Origin: Lathyrus oleraceus
Taxonomy: Eukaryota; Streptophyta; Magnoliopsida; Fabales; Fabaceae
Reading direction: 5' to 3'
NCBI RefSeq assembly: GCF_024323335.1
Contig: NC_066585.1
Location: 344,849,846 to 344,913,845, forward strand
DNA: 64,000 nt
Numbering within the stretch: the first letter of the stretch is position 1; each line of letters opens with the position of its first letter. The notes beneath the pieces are model-generated. The model was not told the DNA's origin. It was given only the letters and a program-made list of their open reading frames with translations, and did no database searches. The position numbers were made by a program, and so were the translations under genes. This document shows, piece after piece, positions 10,733 to 23,600 of the stretch.

Positions 10733-13700
10733 GTCATCCACTCACAAGCATGAAGATATGAACCTATGCATCATTCATGAGAAGGGCTCCAACTTGGATA
10801 AAATCAATAAGTATGTCACTAGCTCTCACAAATGGAAAAGGGGCAAAATCTTCACACAATACCATGAGGAATAGGAGACTTACAATCTCACTTACAAAAA
10901 TGTTATTTCCTTTGGGACAAATTTCGCGATATGTTAAGAAATCGTAATTTGACTTATGTAGAAGTCACAACTATCTAAGGCCGATCAATAATAATATTAA
11001 TTTAATGCATGCTAGAGACAAGGTATCAAGACCAATCTCCTAAAGCATATCATACACAAAAGTAAAAGGGGATGGACCTATCTCAATCAAGCTCATGTTG
11101 ATTCATCTGACACAAGGTCATCGATGAATCAACAAGCATTTTGATCTATGAGAAATCATTGGCTAAGAAAGGATTGGGGAAGAAATGAGATGAAGATGAA
11201 AAGATGAAGTGAAAGTGATCCCAAATTGGTCAAGAGATGAACCTCACTTGATCAATACCAATCATTCATCTTGAGGGATGAAGTTCAAACTTCATCAACC
11301 CCTTAAATCCAATGGTATTGACCAAGTCAAGGTCCAATTAGACCCAGACCAAGGCCACACAGAAGTTGAGTCAACACAAAGTCAATAAAATAGCTTAACA
11401 AAATATTAAAGCAATTAAATCAATTTAAAACAATTTATAAAATGAAGAAAATACATTTTAAAAGGTCAACAACCTAAAATCCCTTCAAATCACCAAAGAA
11501 ATGGCCAAGGGATTTATCATAGGTGAAACAAGGTCAAATGATCATTAACTAGTTTTCTTGGCATTTTTGAAAAGTCAGAAATATTTAAAAATCAATTAAA
11601 ACAAGTTAAAAATCACAAAATTCAATAAAAATATCAAACTCAATCCAAAAATTAATTTTAATTTAAAAATGGGAAGATAAAATAATTTGTGAATTTTTGG
11701 TGTTGGTCCCATATTTTTTGATTTAAAAATGAAATTATAATGAATTTTATAAGAAAATGCTATTTAAAAAAATTATTTGGAAAAATAAAACAAATCAGAA
11801 AAATAAGGGCCATCAGATTCCCCTCATTAATTGAGGTGGTAGATCTGATGGTCACGCGCCCGCTAACCATTAAGGTCCTCAGTCAATGCGTGCACACAAG
11901 TGATAGTTATAAGGGACGAACTAGATTAGAAAATAGCAACAGGATCTGATGGTTTGGACCATGCCAACACACCACCGGAGCCCTAGCTCTGGCCAGCTTC
12001 GTCGGACTGGCCCAACTAAAAGGTTTACAAAAATGAATGGATCATATACCAATTTGAAGAGAAAAATGCAAGGATTCCAAATATGACCTCCAAATCTTCC
12101 AACTCTCACTATATAATTAGAAAAGTGGAGTTGAAATTGAGGTACCAAAACTTAATTGCTTCGATTCAACCTCAAAGCAACTCAGGATCATTGCCTACAT
12201 TGGTAGGGCTTTAGTCATCCACAAATTAAGCCAAGATATTAAGAAATAAGAGAGAATCGAAGAGTTGAAAATTGAAGAAATTCACCTTCAGGTAACAACT
12301 TTGGAGAGAAATTCTTGATGCAATTCCACTTGGTTCCTCTTCCTCTTGCTTGCAGGAGTTGAACGAAGTGAAAATGGTGATGAATCCTTGGAGTTCTTGT
12401 TCACAAATAGAAGTTGAATTAAGAACTTGATTTCAAAGAAATCCTCAAGGTATTCTCTAGAGTGAGGTTATGGGATCAATTTACACAGTTTGGGCAAAGG
12501 TTCCTCTTCAATCTGAGGCAATGCATTTCATTATATAGGCAAGGAAATTCATTTTTACACCATTCAAAGTTTGAACTAAAAATAGTAATTCCATGTGCAT
12601 GGGTGCATGGGCACGTGTTCATGCCCGGATAGTCATTGCAATCCACTCAAATTTATGCCAAAATGCTACTGATGTCACTACATGAAGTCATGCAAGGTTG
12701 TGTAACAATTGAGTTCAAAAGTTGCTAAATTAAGCCATAAAAAGAACCTATGCGCAAGCCCTCTAAATCTCGTTCAAATGAGGTGATCTTGGGCTCTTTA
12801 GAATTCTACCATTATGGGGAACAACTTTGATTTTGGGACCTTTTTCATTTGAATCTTGGAACATGGTGAATTCTAACCTTGAAGTTGGAAGAATCAAACA
12901 TACTTAGAAATTTTCTAAGTTAAAAGTCAAATGAACTCTTTTTCCACCTTCAGTAACTTTTTATATGAGATTCAAATGAATTTGATTCCTTCTACAAAGT
13001 TGTATCTCTTTCAATTATCTTCATTTTGATCACAAATTTGACACTATTTGGACCTATAATGTTTCCTCATGGCACATGACCTTGCAAGTGGATTTTGATC
13101 TTTCTCAAAGAAGCAAAGTTGAAGAAGACATCTTGAAATTAATCATGAAATTTGGTTCATCTTCATATCATAAAAATTTAGGAAGTTATGGTTCTTGGAA
13201 GTTGACCTCCTATGTAACGCACAGACAAAATGACCTATAATCTTTCACCATAAAAAGTGACTTTCCAAGCAGAACTAGATCTTGATGCCAACATGAAAAG
13301 TTGTTTGGAATGTCATAAAGAGTAACTTTTCTCCTGGAATCATTTTCATATGACAAAAATTGTAGGAGATAGGGTCTAGGGAACCCTAGATTTGACCAGT
13401 TGACTTTTCTAGTTAACCTCTTTGAACAAACTTGCACACTTGAAGTTCCTTTTCTCTTGGAGGCTCATGGAGGATCATATATGATTATGATGATATAAAA
13501 TTAGGTATACCTTGATATCATTGACCAAATGTTGAATAAACTTACTAAGGAAGGCATACAGGATACCTAGATGAATTAGGGCTTCCTTGACAAACAAACT
13601 TCAAACTCTTGATGAATTCTTGATCAAAATGACAAATAAAAAACATGGTGATCCATATATGAAAATTTAAACCAATTTGGACCCTTTATTTATTGATCCC

Positions 13701-13978
13701 TTGCATTGAGGGTCTCAAATCGTAGTTGTGACCTTGGTGACGCACATTTGGACATACACACTACCTACAAAAGAAAGAAAGCTACACTAGACATATTTTT
13801 GGATTATGGTTAGTAAAGAAAGAAAATAAAGTATGATATAATCACAAATGATTTGTGATCTCTCCCAATGCAAACCAATGAAAGATAGGTGAGGAGGATA
13901 CCAGGGTGTGATCCTAATGCCAATACAAAGCTATTAGATGGCATGAGGGATCTTAGGGGTAAAAATTGGGGTCTTACA
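10733..13978 (-). repeat. Ogre-type LTR A (partial, split by the Athila insertion)
   Basis: Ends on the plus strand in GGGGTCTTACA at 13978, identical to the end of LTR B at 25432. Similarity to LTR B can be followed through the whole segment: for example the GACTTATGTAGAAGTCACAA block (10951 here, 22313 there) and the ATGGCATGAGGGATCTTA block before both ends. The missing part (equivalent to 20700-22124) should lie left of the Athila element, outside the window. The flank at 13979 (ACTACTACAG) is not purine-tract-like, unlike the flank of LTR B, so this is more likely a 5' LTR or a solo LTR than a 3' LTR. No gene is seen in it. Confidence 0.75.
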
Positions 13979-14109
13979 ACTACTACAGCGTGTTTGGGAC
14001 ACCTGTTGTAGTTCATCCCTTTAACTAACCACCTAAACCGAAAAGATTGAAAATATATTAGTTACAGTTAGTTATAGTATAAATACTAATAAATTAGAAG
14101 GTAAAATTT

Positions 14110-15008
14110 TAAACTTACTTTGTTGCATTAGGGAATGTAAATGGCTTCTCGTTGACCGGGGCGAGCGACGGCAGTCTTGACCAACCCTATGCTTGTAGCA
14201 AATAGGCGCAAGAATAAAACTTACAGGTATTTTTTTTTCCATTTTTACACAACAAACTATATAGATGGGACAAAACAGTTGAACCTCAAATATATGTGCT
14301 TACCTTATTTATGTTTCTTAACAACGGAAAATACATAACATTTACCATATTATCAGTACTTTCATGCAATAAATAATTACCAAATAGAATAATAATATAA
14401 CACTAAATTTTAATTATCTTTCCATACTCGGTAGATTCTTCGTTTAATGTTATACTTCAATAATATTGTTTAAGATATTTTAAGTTCATACTTTGACCCC
14501 TAGGTTGACTAGAAGTCTCTCCTGTAGTTGTGACTTCACACAAAGGGGCACCCAACAATTCATCACATATAGAGTTATCTTGGTTAACTCTACCATTTAC
14601 GGCCTTACCATTGATACATAGACCTAAAATCATGTGGACATCCTCAAGTGTGACGGTACACTCACCGAAAGGAATGTGAAATGTGTGGGTCTCGGGTCTC
14701 CATCTCTCTAACAAAGCAAGAATAAATTTGTAGTCAACTGATTATGAGACTATGTTGAGTAGATTACCAAAACCACATCCTCGAATATATGGTTCTATCA
14801 AAGGATCATGTGGTACATATTCACGTACACGACATCGAAATCTCTTTGGGTCCTAATAAAACATAAGAAATAAGTAAGAAGAAGTAATAAACAATAGAGA
14901 CATTTTGCTATGAAATAAGAATAAGAATAAGTAATAAACAATATAGATTAAATAATAACATACAAATGTCGCAATATTATCGATTGTTCCTCGATGTTCA
15001 TCACCCAT
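14110..15008 (-). pseudogene. Plant mobile domain (PMD) protein pseudogene with retained intron
   Basis: Exon 1 is 15008-14964 (ATG, MGDEHRGTIDNIATF). A 111-nt intron follows, from GTATGT (14963) to TTATTAG (14853). Exon 2 runs from 14852 and encodes KRFRCRVREYVPHDP, later ERWRPETHTFHIPFGECTV and TLEDVHMILGL, hallmarks of the aminotransferase-like plant mobile domain found in MAIN-like genes and in some transposons. There is an in-frame TAA after NLLNIVS (about 14752) and a terminal stop at 14457. A further piece at about 14230-14110 (PSLAPVNEKPFTFPNA) fits the next exon. Because the intron is kept, this is not a processed copy. It may derive from a host gene or from a PMD-carrying mobile element; no terminal repeats were found. 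Confidence 0.7.
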
Positions 15009-15024
15009 AGTCAATAGAGACATA

Positions 15025-15165
15025 TTGTTGTAGAAAGGTTGAGTGTTGTAAAGAGGTTGAGTAGAGAGGTTAAGTGTTGCAAAAAGGTTGAGTGTGACAG
15101 AGAGGTTGAGTGTTGTAGAGAGGTTGAGTGTTGTAGAGATGTTGAGCGTTGCCGAGGTAGGTTCA
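15025..15165. repeat. Minisatellite, about 18-bp unit
   Basis: About seven imperfect copies of a unit close to AGAGAGGTTGAGTGTTGT, ending just 5' of the PMD exon 1 start codon on the minus strand. If exon 1 had a longer N-terminal or leader, this repeat would be in it. The unit is divisible by three and so leaves several frames open by chance. Confidence 0.75.
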
Positions 15166-15219
15166 GTATTGCAGTATTTATAGTTGAGATAGGTTGGCAA
15201 GTTACACATGTCTCTGCAA

Positions 15220-16192
15220 CACTATGGAGGTTGGTAAGTTACACATGTGTTACCGTCACGTGCAAACCTGCCACAAGTTCCAGATTTACGCCGATAAAAT
15301 ACATGTGTCACCCATACCACTAAATATATTGACATCACCTTGGCATTTTTCCACGTGGGGCATTGACGTGATCAGACGCATTGAGCCAACAACTTCTAAT
15401 GGATATCACTTCATCCTTGTAGCCATTGACTACTTCACCAAGTGGATAGAGGTAGTTTCCTATGCAAAGGTTACTCGGCAAGTGGTCGCTCGTTTCTTAA
15501 AGAAATAAATTATATGTAGTTATGGGGTTCCCAACAAGATCATTACTGATAATGGATCTAACCTCAATAAAAAAATGATGAAAGATCTTTGCAAATAATT
15601 CAAGATCGATCACCACAACTCATCACCTTACCGTCCTATGATGAATGGCGTTGTTGATGCAGCCAACAAAAATATCAAGAAGAGTCTCCAAAAGATGGTC
15701 AGAACATATAAGGACTGGCATGAAATGCTACCATTTTCTTTACATGTTTATCGTACTTTAGTATACACATCAACCAGGGAAACTCCTTTCTCTCTAGTTT
15801 ATGGCATGGATGCAATTCAGCATGTTGAACTAGAGATTCCTTCATTAATTATTATGATGGACGTCAAACTGGACGGAGTTTAATGGGTACATGCAAGATT
15901 TGATCAGCTTAACCTCATCGACGAAATGCACCTAGCTTCCATTTGTCATGATCACCTCTATCAGAAAAGGTTGAAGAGATCATTTGACAAGAAGGTTCGT
16001 CCTCGAAACCTCCAAGTTGGTGACCTAGTGGTAAGGAATATTCTTCCTATTAATACAAATCCTAGGGGGAAATGGACGATGAACTATGAAGGCCCATACA
16101 TCATAAAAAGGGTCTTCTTCATGACAAACATGGACGACGAAGATCTCCCCTCTCCAGTCAACGCTGGTGCAGTAAATAGATACTATGTCTAA
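15220..16192 (+). pseudogene. Ogre/Tat-type integrase, 5'-truncated (element C)
   Basis: Begins abruptly in the integrase zinc-finger tail (CHKFQIYADKIH) after unrelated sequence, then TWGIDVIRRIEP (first catalytic Asp), an ITDNGSN segment (second Asp) and NGVVDAANKNIK. The position of the catalytic Glu reads D (VVDAAN where the sister copy at 28406-29020 has VVEAAN), so the DDE triad is broken. Stops occur at about 15506, 15597 and 15880. The C-terminal part (15926-16192) has KRSFDKKVRPR, LQVGDLVV and GKWTMNYEGPYIIKR, typical of the Tat integrase tail, and ends with AVNRYYV-stop. It closely parallels the minus-strand copy at 28140-29020. Confidence 0.8.
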
Positions 16193-17739
16193 AAAAACTT
16201 ATAAACCCGATGGACTATGAAAAGAAAGTTCCAGGAAAAAAAGGAAAAATAAAAGAGCCCGATAAGTTGAAAACCCCTAGGGCAACTTAGGCAAAAATGG
16301 GACATCTCGGTAGACTGAAAACCCGAAAAGGCGGTCTAGGAAAAAGTTAGGGATTCAAAAGGAAATAGACTGTAATCAATGAAGGATCTGTACATTCATT
16401 GCAATCCTAGATACCTCGAATGGGAAGAATCGACCTAGTCACTCCCCTTAGAGGTGAAGGTGCAAAGGACAATCAAAGATTATAGAGATTATATCAATGT
16501 TGAAACCCGGTGGAACTCTGAATTTTATCATTTCCATTTTTATATATTTCATATTCTTTTTTTGATCCCCTCTTTTAGGAATCATTTCCCTATGTAAATC
16601 ACTCTATTACGATTCCATTCCTTATAATCAATAAATATTTATTTAATCATTGTGCTTATCCTTTTACTTTTCTGCTTGTTTGTAAAAATGTGAATTTTAT
16701 TGGTTAATAAACACATTGGAATTTTTGGGTGAAAATAATTTCGTAAAACAAGAACTTACTCTTCTTTTAAGAAGCGCTTAAAGGATACAATGGTTTATTA
16801 ATGACACACTTAGGGCCTGAAACATACCTTCAAGCTACAAGGGCTACTTTAGCTTGTTCAAGATAGGGGCATTCCATGCCTAAGGGCCATGCTCTCAATC
16901 CTTAAACGGAGAAGATGTCGAGAAGTCAAGCTTGTCTCCCCTTTCTCCCTAACATAAAACCTAAGTCCAACCACACTTGGCATACCTTATATTCATAACT
17001 ATATTGAATTTTTCATATCATCATAACATTTTGCATAACATATGCCTATTGAGTCTCAACATGTACGCTTTCTTGAAAGCATAATACAAAGATTTACCAA
17101 CAAGGACGTTCTTTCCCCAGCTATAAAAGGAATAAAATAACCCTTCATGAATCTACCCTGGTAGATCTCCTACAAATATCTTTCTCTTGCATGAACGATT
17201 TATTTCACGAAGGAGTCGTTGCTACCTTTCGTACAAGACATCAAGTCTTGCTTAACCTTATGTTAGGAAAATACCTAACAAGTCCTCATCACTTCTTTTG
17301 TGTTGAATATCTATTTTTCTTTCTTCTTAACCTTATGTTAAGGAGTATTTTGCCATTTTATGTGTCGAGAATCATATCCCCAAACAGAGTTTTCATTGAG
17401 TAGTTTGTTCATGGTTTTCTTAACCTTATGTTAAGGAGTATCTCATCATTTTATGTGTGCGAGAAATCCCTAGTATAATTCTCACAGGGCAGTTTTTCAA
17501 TGATCACTTTAACCTTTCATTAAGAAGTATCTTGTTGCTTTTATTCCAAGGAACATTCCCTTGCAGTATTACTTTCCTTAGCTTCATGCTAAGATATTTC
17601 GCATTAGTCTTGGTATGAGAAATGTTTCTTCAGTTATTTATTACTAAGGAGCCATTGCTAACATTAGTACAAGAATTCATTGATAGTCTTTCCCAACTAA
17701 GGATTTGTTGCTACCTTTAGTATAAGGAATATTACATAC
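16193..17739 (+). other. 3' untranslated region of Ogre-like element C
   Basis: No gene. The first 200 bp match the 3' region of the other Ogre copy (28140 downwards), with the paired GTTGAAAACCC and CTGAAAACCCGAAA segments. 17250-17530 contains at least four copies of CTTAACCTTATGTTA-like text, an irregular repeat. The tandem array at 17740 follows directly. Confidence 0.6.
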
Positions 17740-19205
17740 AATTGGAATGTTGTTCCGTCTTTGGAAAGTTTCAATTGTATCACATAAGATCGGAGACTCT
17801 TATATATAATTAAGATGTTGTTCCACCTATGGAAGGTCTTGATTATATCATACAAGATTTTGTTTCATTGACCCTTAGGGAGTCATCTTATGTTCCTTTT
17901 CTATCACATAAGATCGGAGAGTCTTAGATACGATTAAGATGTTGTTCCACCTTCGGAAATTCTTGATTATATCCTATAAGATGTTGTTTCATTGAACCTT
18001 AGGGAGTCATCTTATGTTCCTTTCTATCACATAAGATTGGAGAGTCTTAAATACAATTAAGATGTTGTTCCACTTTCATAAAGTCTTGATTTTATCATAC
18101 AAGATACTGCTTCATTGACCCTTAGGGAGGCATCTTATGTTCCTTTTCTATCACATAAAATCAGAGAGTCTTAGATACGATTTAAATGATGTTCCACCTT
18201 CGGAAAATCTTGATTTTATCATACAAGATGTTCTTTCATTGACCCTTAGGGACTCATTTGTGTTCCTTTTCTATCACATAAGATCGTAGAGTCTTAGATA
18301 CGATTAAGATGTTTCTCCACCTTCGGAAAGTCTTGATTTTATCATACAAGATGCTGCTTCATTGACCCTTAGAGAGTCATCTTATGTTCCTATTCTATTA
18401 CATAAGATCGGAGAGTCTTAGATACAATTAAGATGTTGTTCCACCTTCGGAAAGTCTTGATTTTATCAGACAAGATGCTTCATTGACCCCTAAAGAGTCA
18501 TCTTATGTTCCTTTCTATCACATAAGATCGAAGAGTCTTAGATACGATTAAGATGATGTTCCTCCTTCAGAAAGTCTTGATTTTATCATACAAGATGTTG
18601 CTTCATTGACCCTTAGGGAGTCATCTTATGTTCCTTTTCTATCATATAAGATTGTAGAGTCTTAGATACGATTAAGATGTTGCTCCATATTAGGAAAGTA
18701 TTGATTTTATCATACAAGATGTTGTTTCATTGACCCTTAGAGAGTCATCTTATGTTCCTTTTCTATCACATAAGATCGGAGAGTCTTAGATACGATTAAG
18801 ATGTTGTTCCAACTTCGAAAATTCTTGATTTTGTCATACAAGATGCTTCTTAATTGACCCTTACAGGGTCATCTTATGTTCCTTTCTATCGCATAAGATC
18901 GAAGAGTCTTAGATACAATTAAGATGATGTTCGACCTTCGGAAAGTCTTAATTTTATCATACAAGATGCTGCTTCATTGACCCTTATGGAGTGATCTTAT
19001 GTTCCTTTCTATCAAATAAGATCAAAGAGTCTTAGATACGATTAAGGTTTTGTTCCACCTTCAGAAAGTCTTGATTTTATCATACTAGATACTGGTTCAT
19101 TGACCCTTAGATAGTCATCTTATTATCCTTTCTATCACATAAGATCGGGGAGTCTTAGATACAATGAAGATGTTGTTCCACCTTCGGAAAGTCTTAATTT
19201 TATCA
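17740..19205 (+). repeat. Tandem array, about 12 copies of a ~123-bp unit
   Basis: The landmark CATAAGATCGGAGAGTCTTA recurs at about 17783, 17907, 18030, 18154 and so on to about 19137, spacing 120-125 bp. Each unit also has GTTGTTCCACCTTCGGAAAG and CATTGACCCTTAGGGAGTCA. Units differ by scattered substitutions and small indels, so the array is not freshly made. It lies in the 3' UTR of an Ogre-like element, a region known in Fabeae Ogre elements to hold variable tandem repeats that can seed satellites. No ORF. Confidence 0.85.
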
Positions 19206-19462
19206 CCATTTCTTCATTTCTTTTTCTTTTTACATTTTACATGCATTGCATATCATCTCATTTGCATAATTGCACCATATTCCCTACAAAATACATTAGT
19301 TATCCCTAAACATCCCTATGCTCATAGCATACATATTATTCCCCTTCTTTTATGGGTAAAAACTCTGAATATTCTAGTATTTAATCCTCTATTACCTTGA
19401 ATGCATGAAATCCATTGCTATTCATCCATCTAGGTCCAATAAGATTAAATATGGGAAACTAT
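19206..19462 (+). other. End of the 3' UTR, before the LTR of element C
   Basis: Pyrimidine- and AT-rich sequence without a gene. It ends in AAATATGGGAAAC, a weak polypurine tract directly before the probable LTR start. Confidence 0.4.
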
Positions 19463-20699
19463 CATACCCTCGTTTTTACCCTACCTTCCTTTACTACCTA
19501 TCCATCCATATCATACATCAATCATAATATTATTCATATCATAACATCATATCACTTCTAAACATCAAACATGGTCAATCACAACTTGGTTCATGGGATA
19601 CAATACATAGGGTCTTCACTCTTATTGCTTCCTGAGACTTTGACTCACCCAACTTGATCCCTCATCATTTCATACAATTGTGAGTATTAAGGTTTTGGAC
19701 TTAACTTGTCCGCTAATCCCTCATGCAAGGAGGTAATCACCTCAAGAGCTAGAGGTTCATCAAATGTAAAGACTATATAAAGAGAGGAGCCTTGATTCAT
19801 TATCATCTCTTTCAAGAAGTTTAACCTGGCATGGTCAAACTCTCCCTCCAGCATATCCTCAATCCAAATGAGGTCTTCATCAACAATTTCACATGGTAAA
19901 ACTTAACTCAAATTTACATCAAGATATCAAGGGATACACCTAATTAGGGTTTGATTGCTCTAGATCATTCAAAACCCTAATTTGGAGCTAACAAGCAGTT
20001 GTTCAAGGATTCAAAATCCTAATTAAGTAGAATGGATCATCAAACCCTTAGGAGTTCATCAAAGGATGTTCATCAATGTGGATTGGCAACTTATGGTGAC
20101 TCAAAACCCTAAGGATCAAGCTCAAATCATCAGCAAATTCGCCTCATAACCCTAATTTTCCACCAATCAAACTTCAACCACTCAAAAAAACTCAAGTATG
20201 ATTAAATATTAACCTATTAAAACCACCTTGAGGCCTCCCCAAACCCTAGATCATTAGGCTTAGTCAGATACTCTATGCAGTCAATTCAAAAAAGGTGTAA
20301 ACCCAAGTTTAAATGACTGAGCCTTTTGACCTAATTCCTTCCATATTTTGGCATGCACCCTTTGAGGAATTTTTGTTTAAAAGGAAATTCTTAAGCTTGT
20401 TGAATATCCACTTTTCTCCATTGATCATTTATACAACAAGTTCCTTTGAAAAAGTCCTCCGAAAAGGTGTAAACCCTAATTTCTTGATTGTCAGATTTCT
20501 CATTGATAGAAGACTTTTTGGCCTTTCTTCCACAAGATAACTTTTGTTTTAAAAGTACATCCCTACACATGTTCAATAGCCCAATTTTCATTTTGACCTT
20601 TGATTCGTCATGTTCCCCATTGAAGCTCACACGAGACCGAAAATTTCCTTGTTTTAAACCTAATTCATGATGTTATGTTGCCTATAACTTTTAACCTTC
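19463..20699 (+). repeat. Probable 5' part of the LTR of Ogre-like element C
   Basis: Starts TATCATACCCTCG after a purine-rich stretch. TGTCATACCC-type starts are common in legume Tat LTRs. The sequence is cut at 20700 by the start of LTR B. The matching 3' part is proposed at 33360-35433, on the far side of the inserted Ogre B. This joining is inference from order, strand and the lack of any other LTR end nearby. No gene is seen. Confidence 0.45.
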
Positions 20700-23600
20700 T
20701 GTAGCGGTAAATTCATGATCATTAAACCAGAGTCGCCACCACGCTTTTATTGTTTCCAAAGGAAAAGGGAAAAGTACGAACAAAACCCAAAGATAAGAAG
20801 TTTTCAAATCAAATCTAATAAAATGCCAGAGATTACAGGTAAGGAGGTTGGTTACACAGAGGGAAGGTGTTATCACCCAAAGTGTCCTAGGTACTCCTAG
20901 GGAGCCCTTTTTTATGTGTGTATATGTTTTTGGTATAAAAGATGTTTGCAGAAAATAGAGTTTGAAGATGAGAAAAGAATTCATTAATTATATTTTTGTG
21001 TTTAACAAGACCTTCGGACTTGTGCCTACGTACCAACATAAAAATTAGGGATCAAAACCTCGTAGTTCGTGGTATCAATTTCAAAATGAGTGGATTGCTT
21101 TTAATCAAAATTTAAGTTTAAAGAGGCAGAAAGGCCCAAAAGAGTTTGAATGAGTGTTAGTTCTTTTTTGTCTTTTGAAATTTTAAGTCAATATAATTAT
21201 ATCCATTTACAAGTTTTATTTAAGAAAAGAGTTTTAAAATGCTATGGAATAAGGCCAAAGTTTCTAATTTGCAAAATAGTCTAAGTATAGAAATCACAAG
21301 CAAATAAGTTTTTTTTGAAAGGGGGAAGAGATTTTGAAAGTTAAGAAGTGGGAGGAGATGAAGAGACTAATCCTAAGCATAAAAGTAAAAGTTAAGAGTT
21401 GAAAAGATCTGACCAATGGGATGCAATCCAACAGACAAGAATGTCATATAGAAAACCCACTTTCCCTTTGGACTTTGAATCAAGAAATACCAATAATAAA
21501 TTAGCAATATGGAGAGCAAGGAATCAAATAAAGATAGCCACATACAGGCAGGCAAATCCATAGCTAACAATCTTCTTTATCTTCTCATGTATCAGATGAC
21601 ATACTCCTTGATTATCTCAGAATAAGGCATTATACACAGGTTTAAAGTAACAGTTGCATCAAGACCATGTAGCATATAAATTCATGTGGATCCCAATACT
21701 TGCATCAGATGAAAGCTCAAATCACAATAACTTGGTCTCAAAAATGTTGGTATTGTCCATGTCCTTTTGCATATGGAATGTTTCCTGATTCTAAGTCCAA
21801 AAGCTCAGATCAAATCCAACAGTCCACACAAATATTTTTTAGGGTTTTTGTTGTTTATTAAGTATTTTAAGGTCCTAAGACCACAAACAAAAACAAAATA
21901 CACAAACAAATATATAAAATCACAATATATGGCTCAAATGAGCAAAGTGAAAATGACATAAACATAAACAAGTTAAATGATATGTAAATGACAAATGAAA
22001 TGGTACATGACTTGAATTTAAATTGCATAAAGTAAATTACTTGAAATTAAAATAAAGAATAATAAAATTTAGTCAAATGTTAGTTGATTAGATGTTAGTG
22101 GTGTTTTGCTTTTCAATTGATTAAGTCATTCTTTGGAGAACACTCAACCCTCTACTTACAGGCATGGATCTTTGAACCAAAACATCTTCCAAAGGAAGTA
22201 AAAAAGGCCAAGTTTACACACAATACCATGAAAGGGGGAGAGTTACAATCTCACTTACTAGAATGCTATGCCTTTGGGTCAAAATTTAGCTCTATGTTAA
22301 GCTTTCATAATTAGACTTATGTAGAAGTCACAACTATCTGAGGTCGGGCAATAGAAATTTTAGTGTTAATGCATGTTAGAGATATGGTATAATGAACCAT
22401 ACTCCTAAAACATACCACACACAAAAAAGAAAAATATCAAAGGATGGACTTATCTCATTCATACTTGTATTGGTTCATCTAACACAAAGTTATTGATGAA
22501 CCAATTAGCCTTGGATATTGAGACTTCATTGGTCAATGGTAGGGATGGGAAAGAATGGGATTGAAGATGAAGAGGGAGGGGAGATGAGAGAAACACAAAT
22601 TAGTCATGGGAGGAATTTTATCAAATTAAAATCATTCATTCATTTTGGGAGATGAAATTTACATTTCATCAATCCCCTAAATCCAATTATTTTAATCCAA
22701 CAAAAATCAAATCAACCTTGACCAAGGCCCAAACACATAGTCAAACATCACAAGTCAATGAAAGTGGCTCAACATAATTTTTACACAATTAATAAATTAA
22801 AAATGCATAAAAATTAAAATTAGTTTGGTCAAAACCTAAAACCTCTTCAAAACACCAAATAAATGGCCCAGAGATTTATCCTAGGTCAATCAAGGTTAAA
22901 GGACCTTAGACAAAAAATTTCATAATTTTTGAAAAATCAGAAGTATTTTTAAACAATTAAAAATATGCAGAAAACTAATTAATTCATGAAAAATATCAAA
23001 ATTAATCCAAAAAATAATTTTAATTCAAAAAATGAAAAAGGAAAATATTTAAAGATTTTTGGTGAAAGTCCCATATTTTTTGGATTAGAAATGAAATTAA
23101 TATGAATTAATCAAAATAAATGGATTAAATGAAAAATTAGAAAATAAAAAGAAATTCAAAAAAATCAGGGCCCATCATATCTCCCTCATTAATTGAGGTG
23201 GCAGATCTGATGGCCAGAAGCGCGCATTCCACAAGCACCTGAGTCAAACGCGTTGCTGGCTTGGTAATCAAAAATAATGGTTTAGATTAAAACATTTTAA
23301 ATTGATCATGTGGCTGAGATGTGTGATAACACATCACCGGAGTTAGGACTCCGGTCTTCTTCTTTGGTGGACCTCACCGGACTGGTCCACTATCAACCAT
23401 CACCAAAATGAAAAGCAAAGACATAGATTTAAAGAAAAACTGCTCAGGAGCTCGAATCTGGCCTCAATTTTCTCCAATTATAAGTATATAAAAAGATATA
23501 GGGATTTGAATATTGAGGATCATGAATTGAGTTGCTTCGATTTGACCTCAAAGCAACTTGATGTTCTTGCCTACATTGATAGGACTTCAGACAAGCAAAA

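Noticed and set aside
14853..15209. Minus-strand 118-codon frame rich in TLNLS repeats
   Set aside because: It reads through the minisatellite and the PMD intron; the spliced PMD frame explains the segment better.
20731..20738. TGGCGACT as the PBS of a minus-strand element ending at 20740
   Set aside because: The LTR continues to TGTAGCGG at 20700 with matching TGTA/TACA ends, so the word is inside the LTR.
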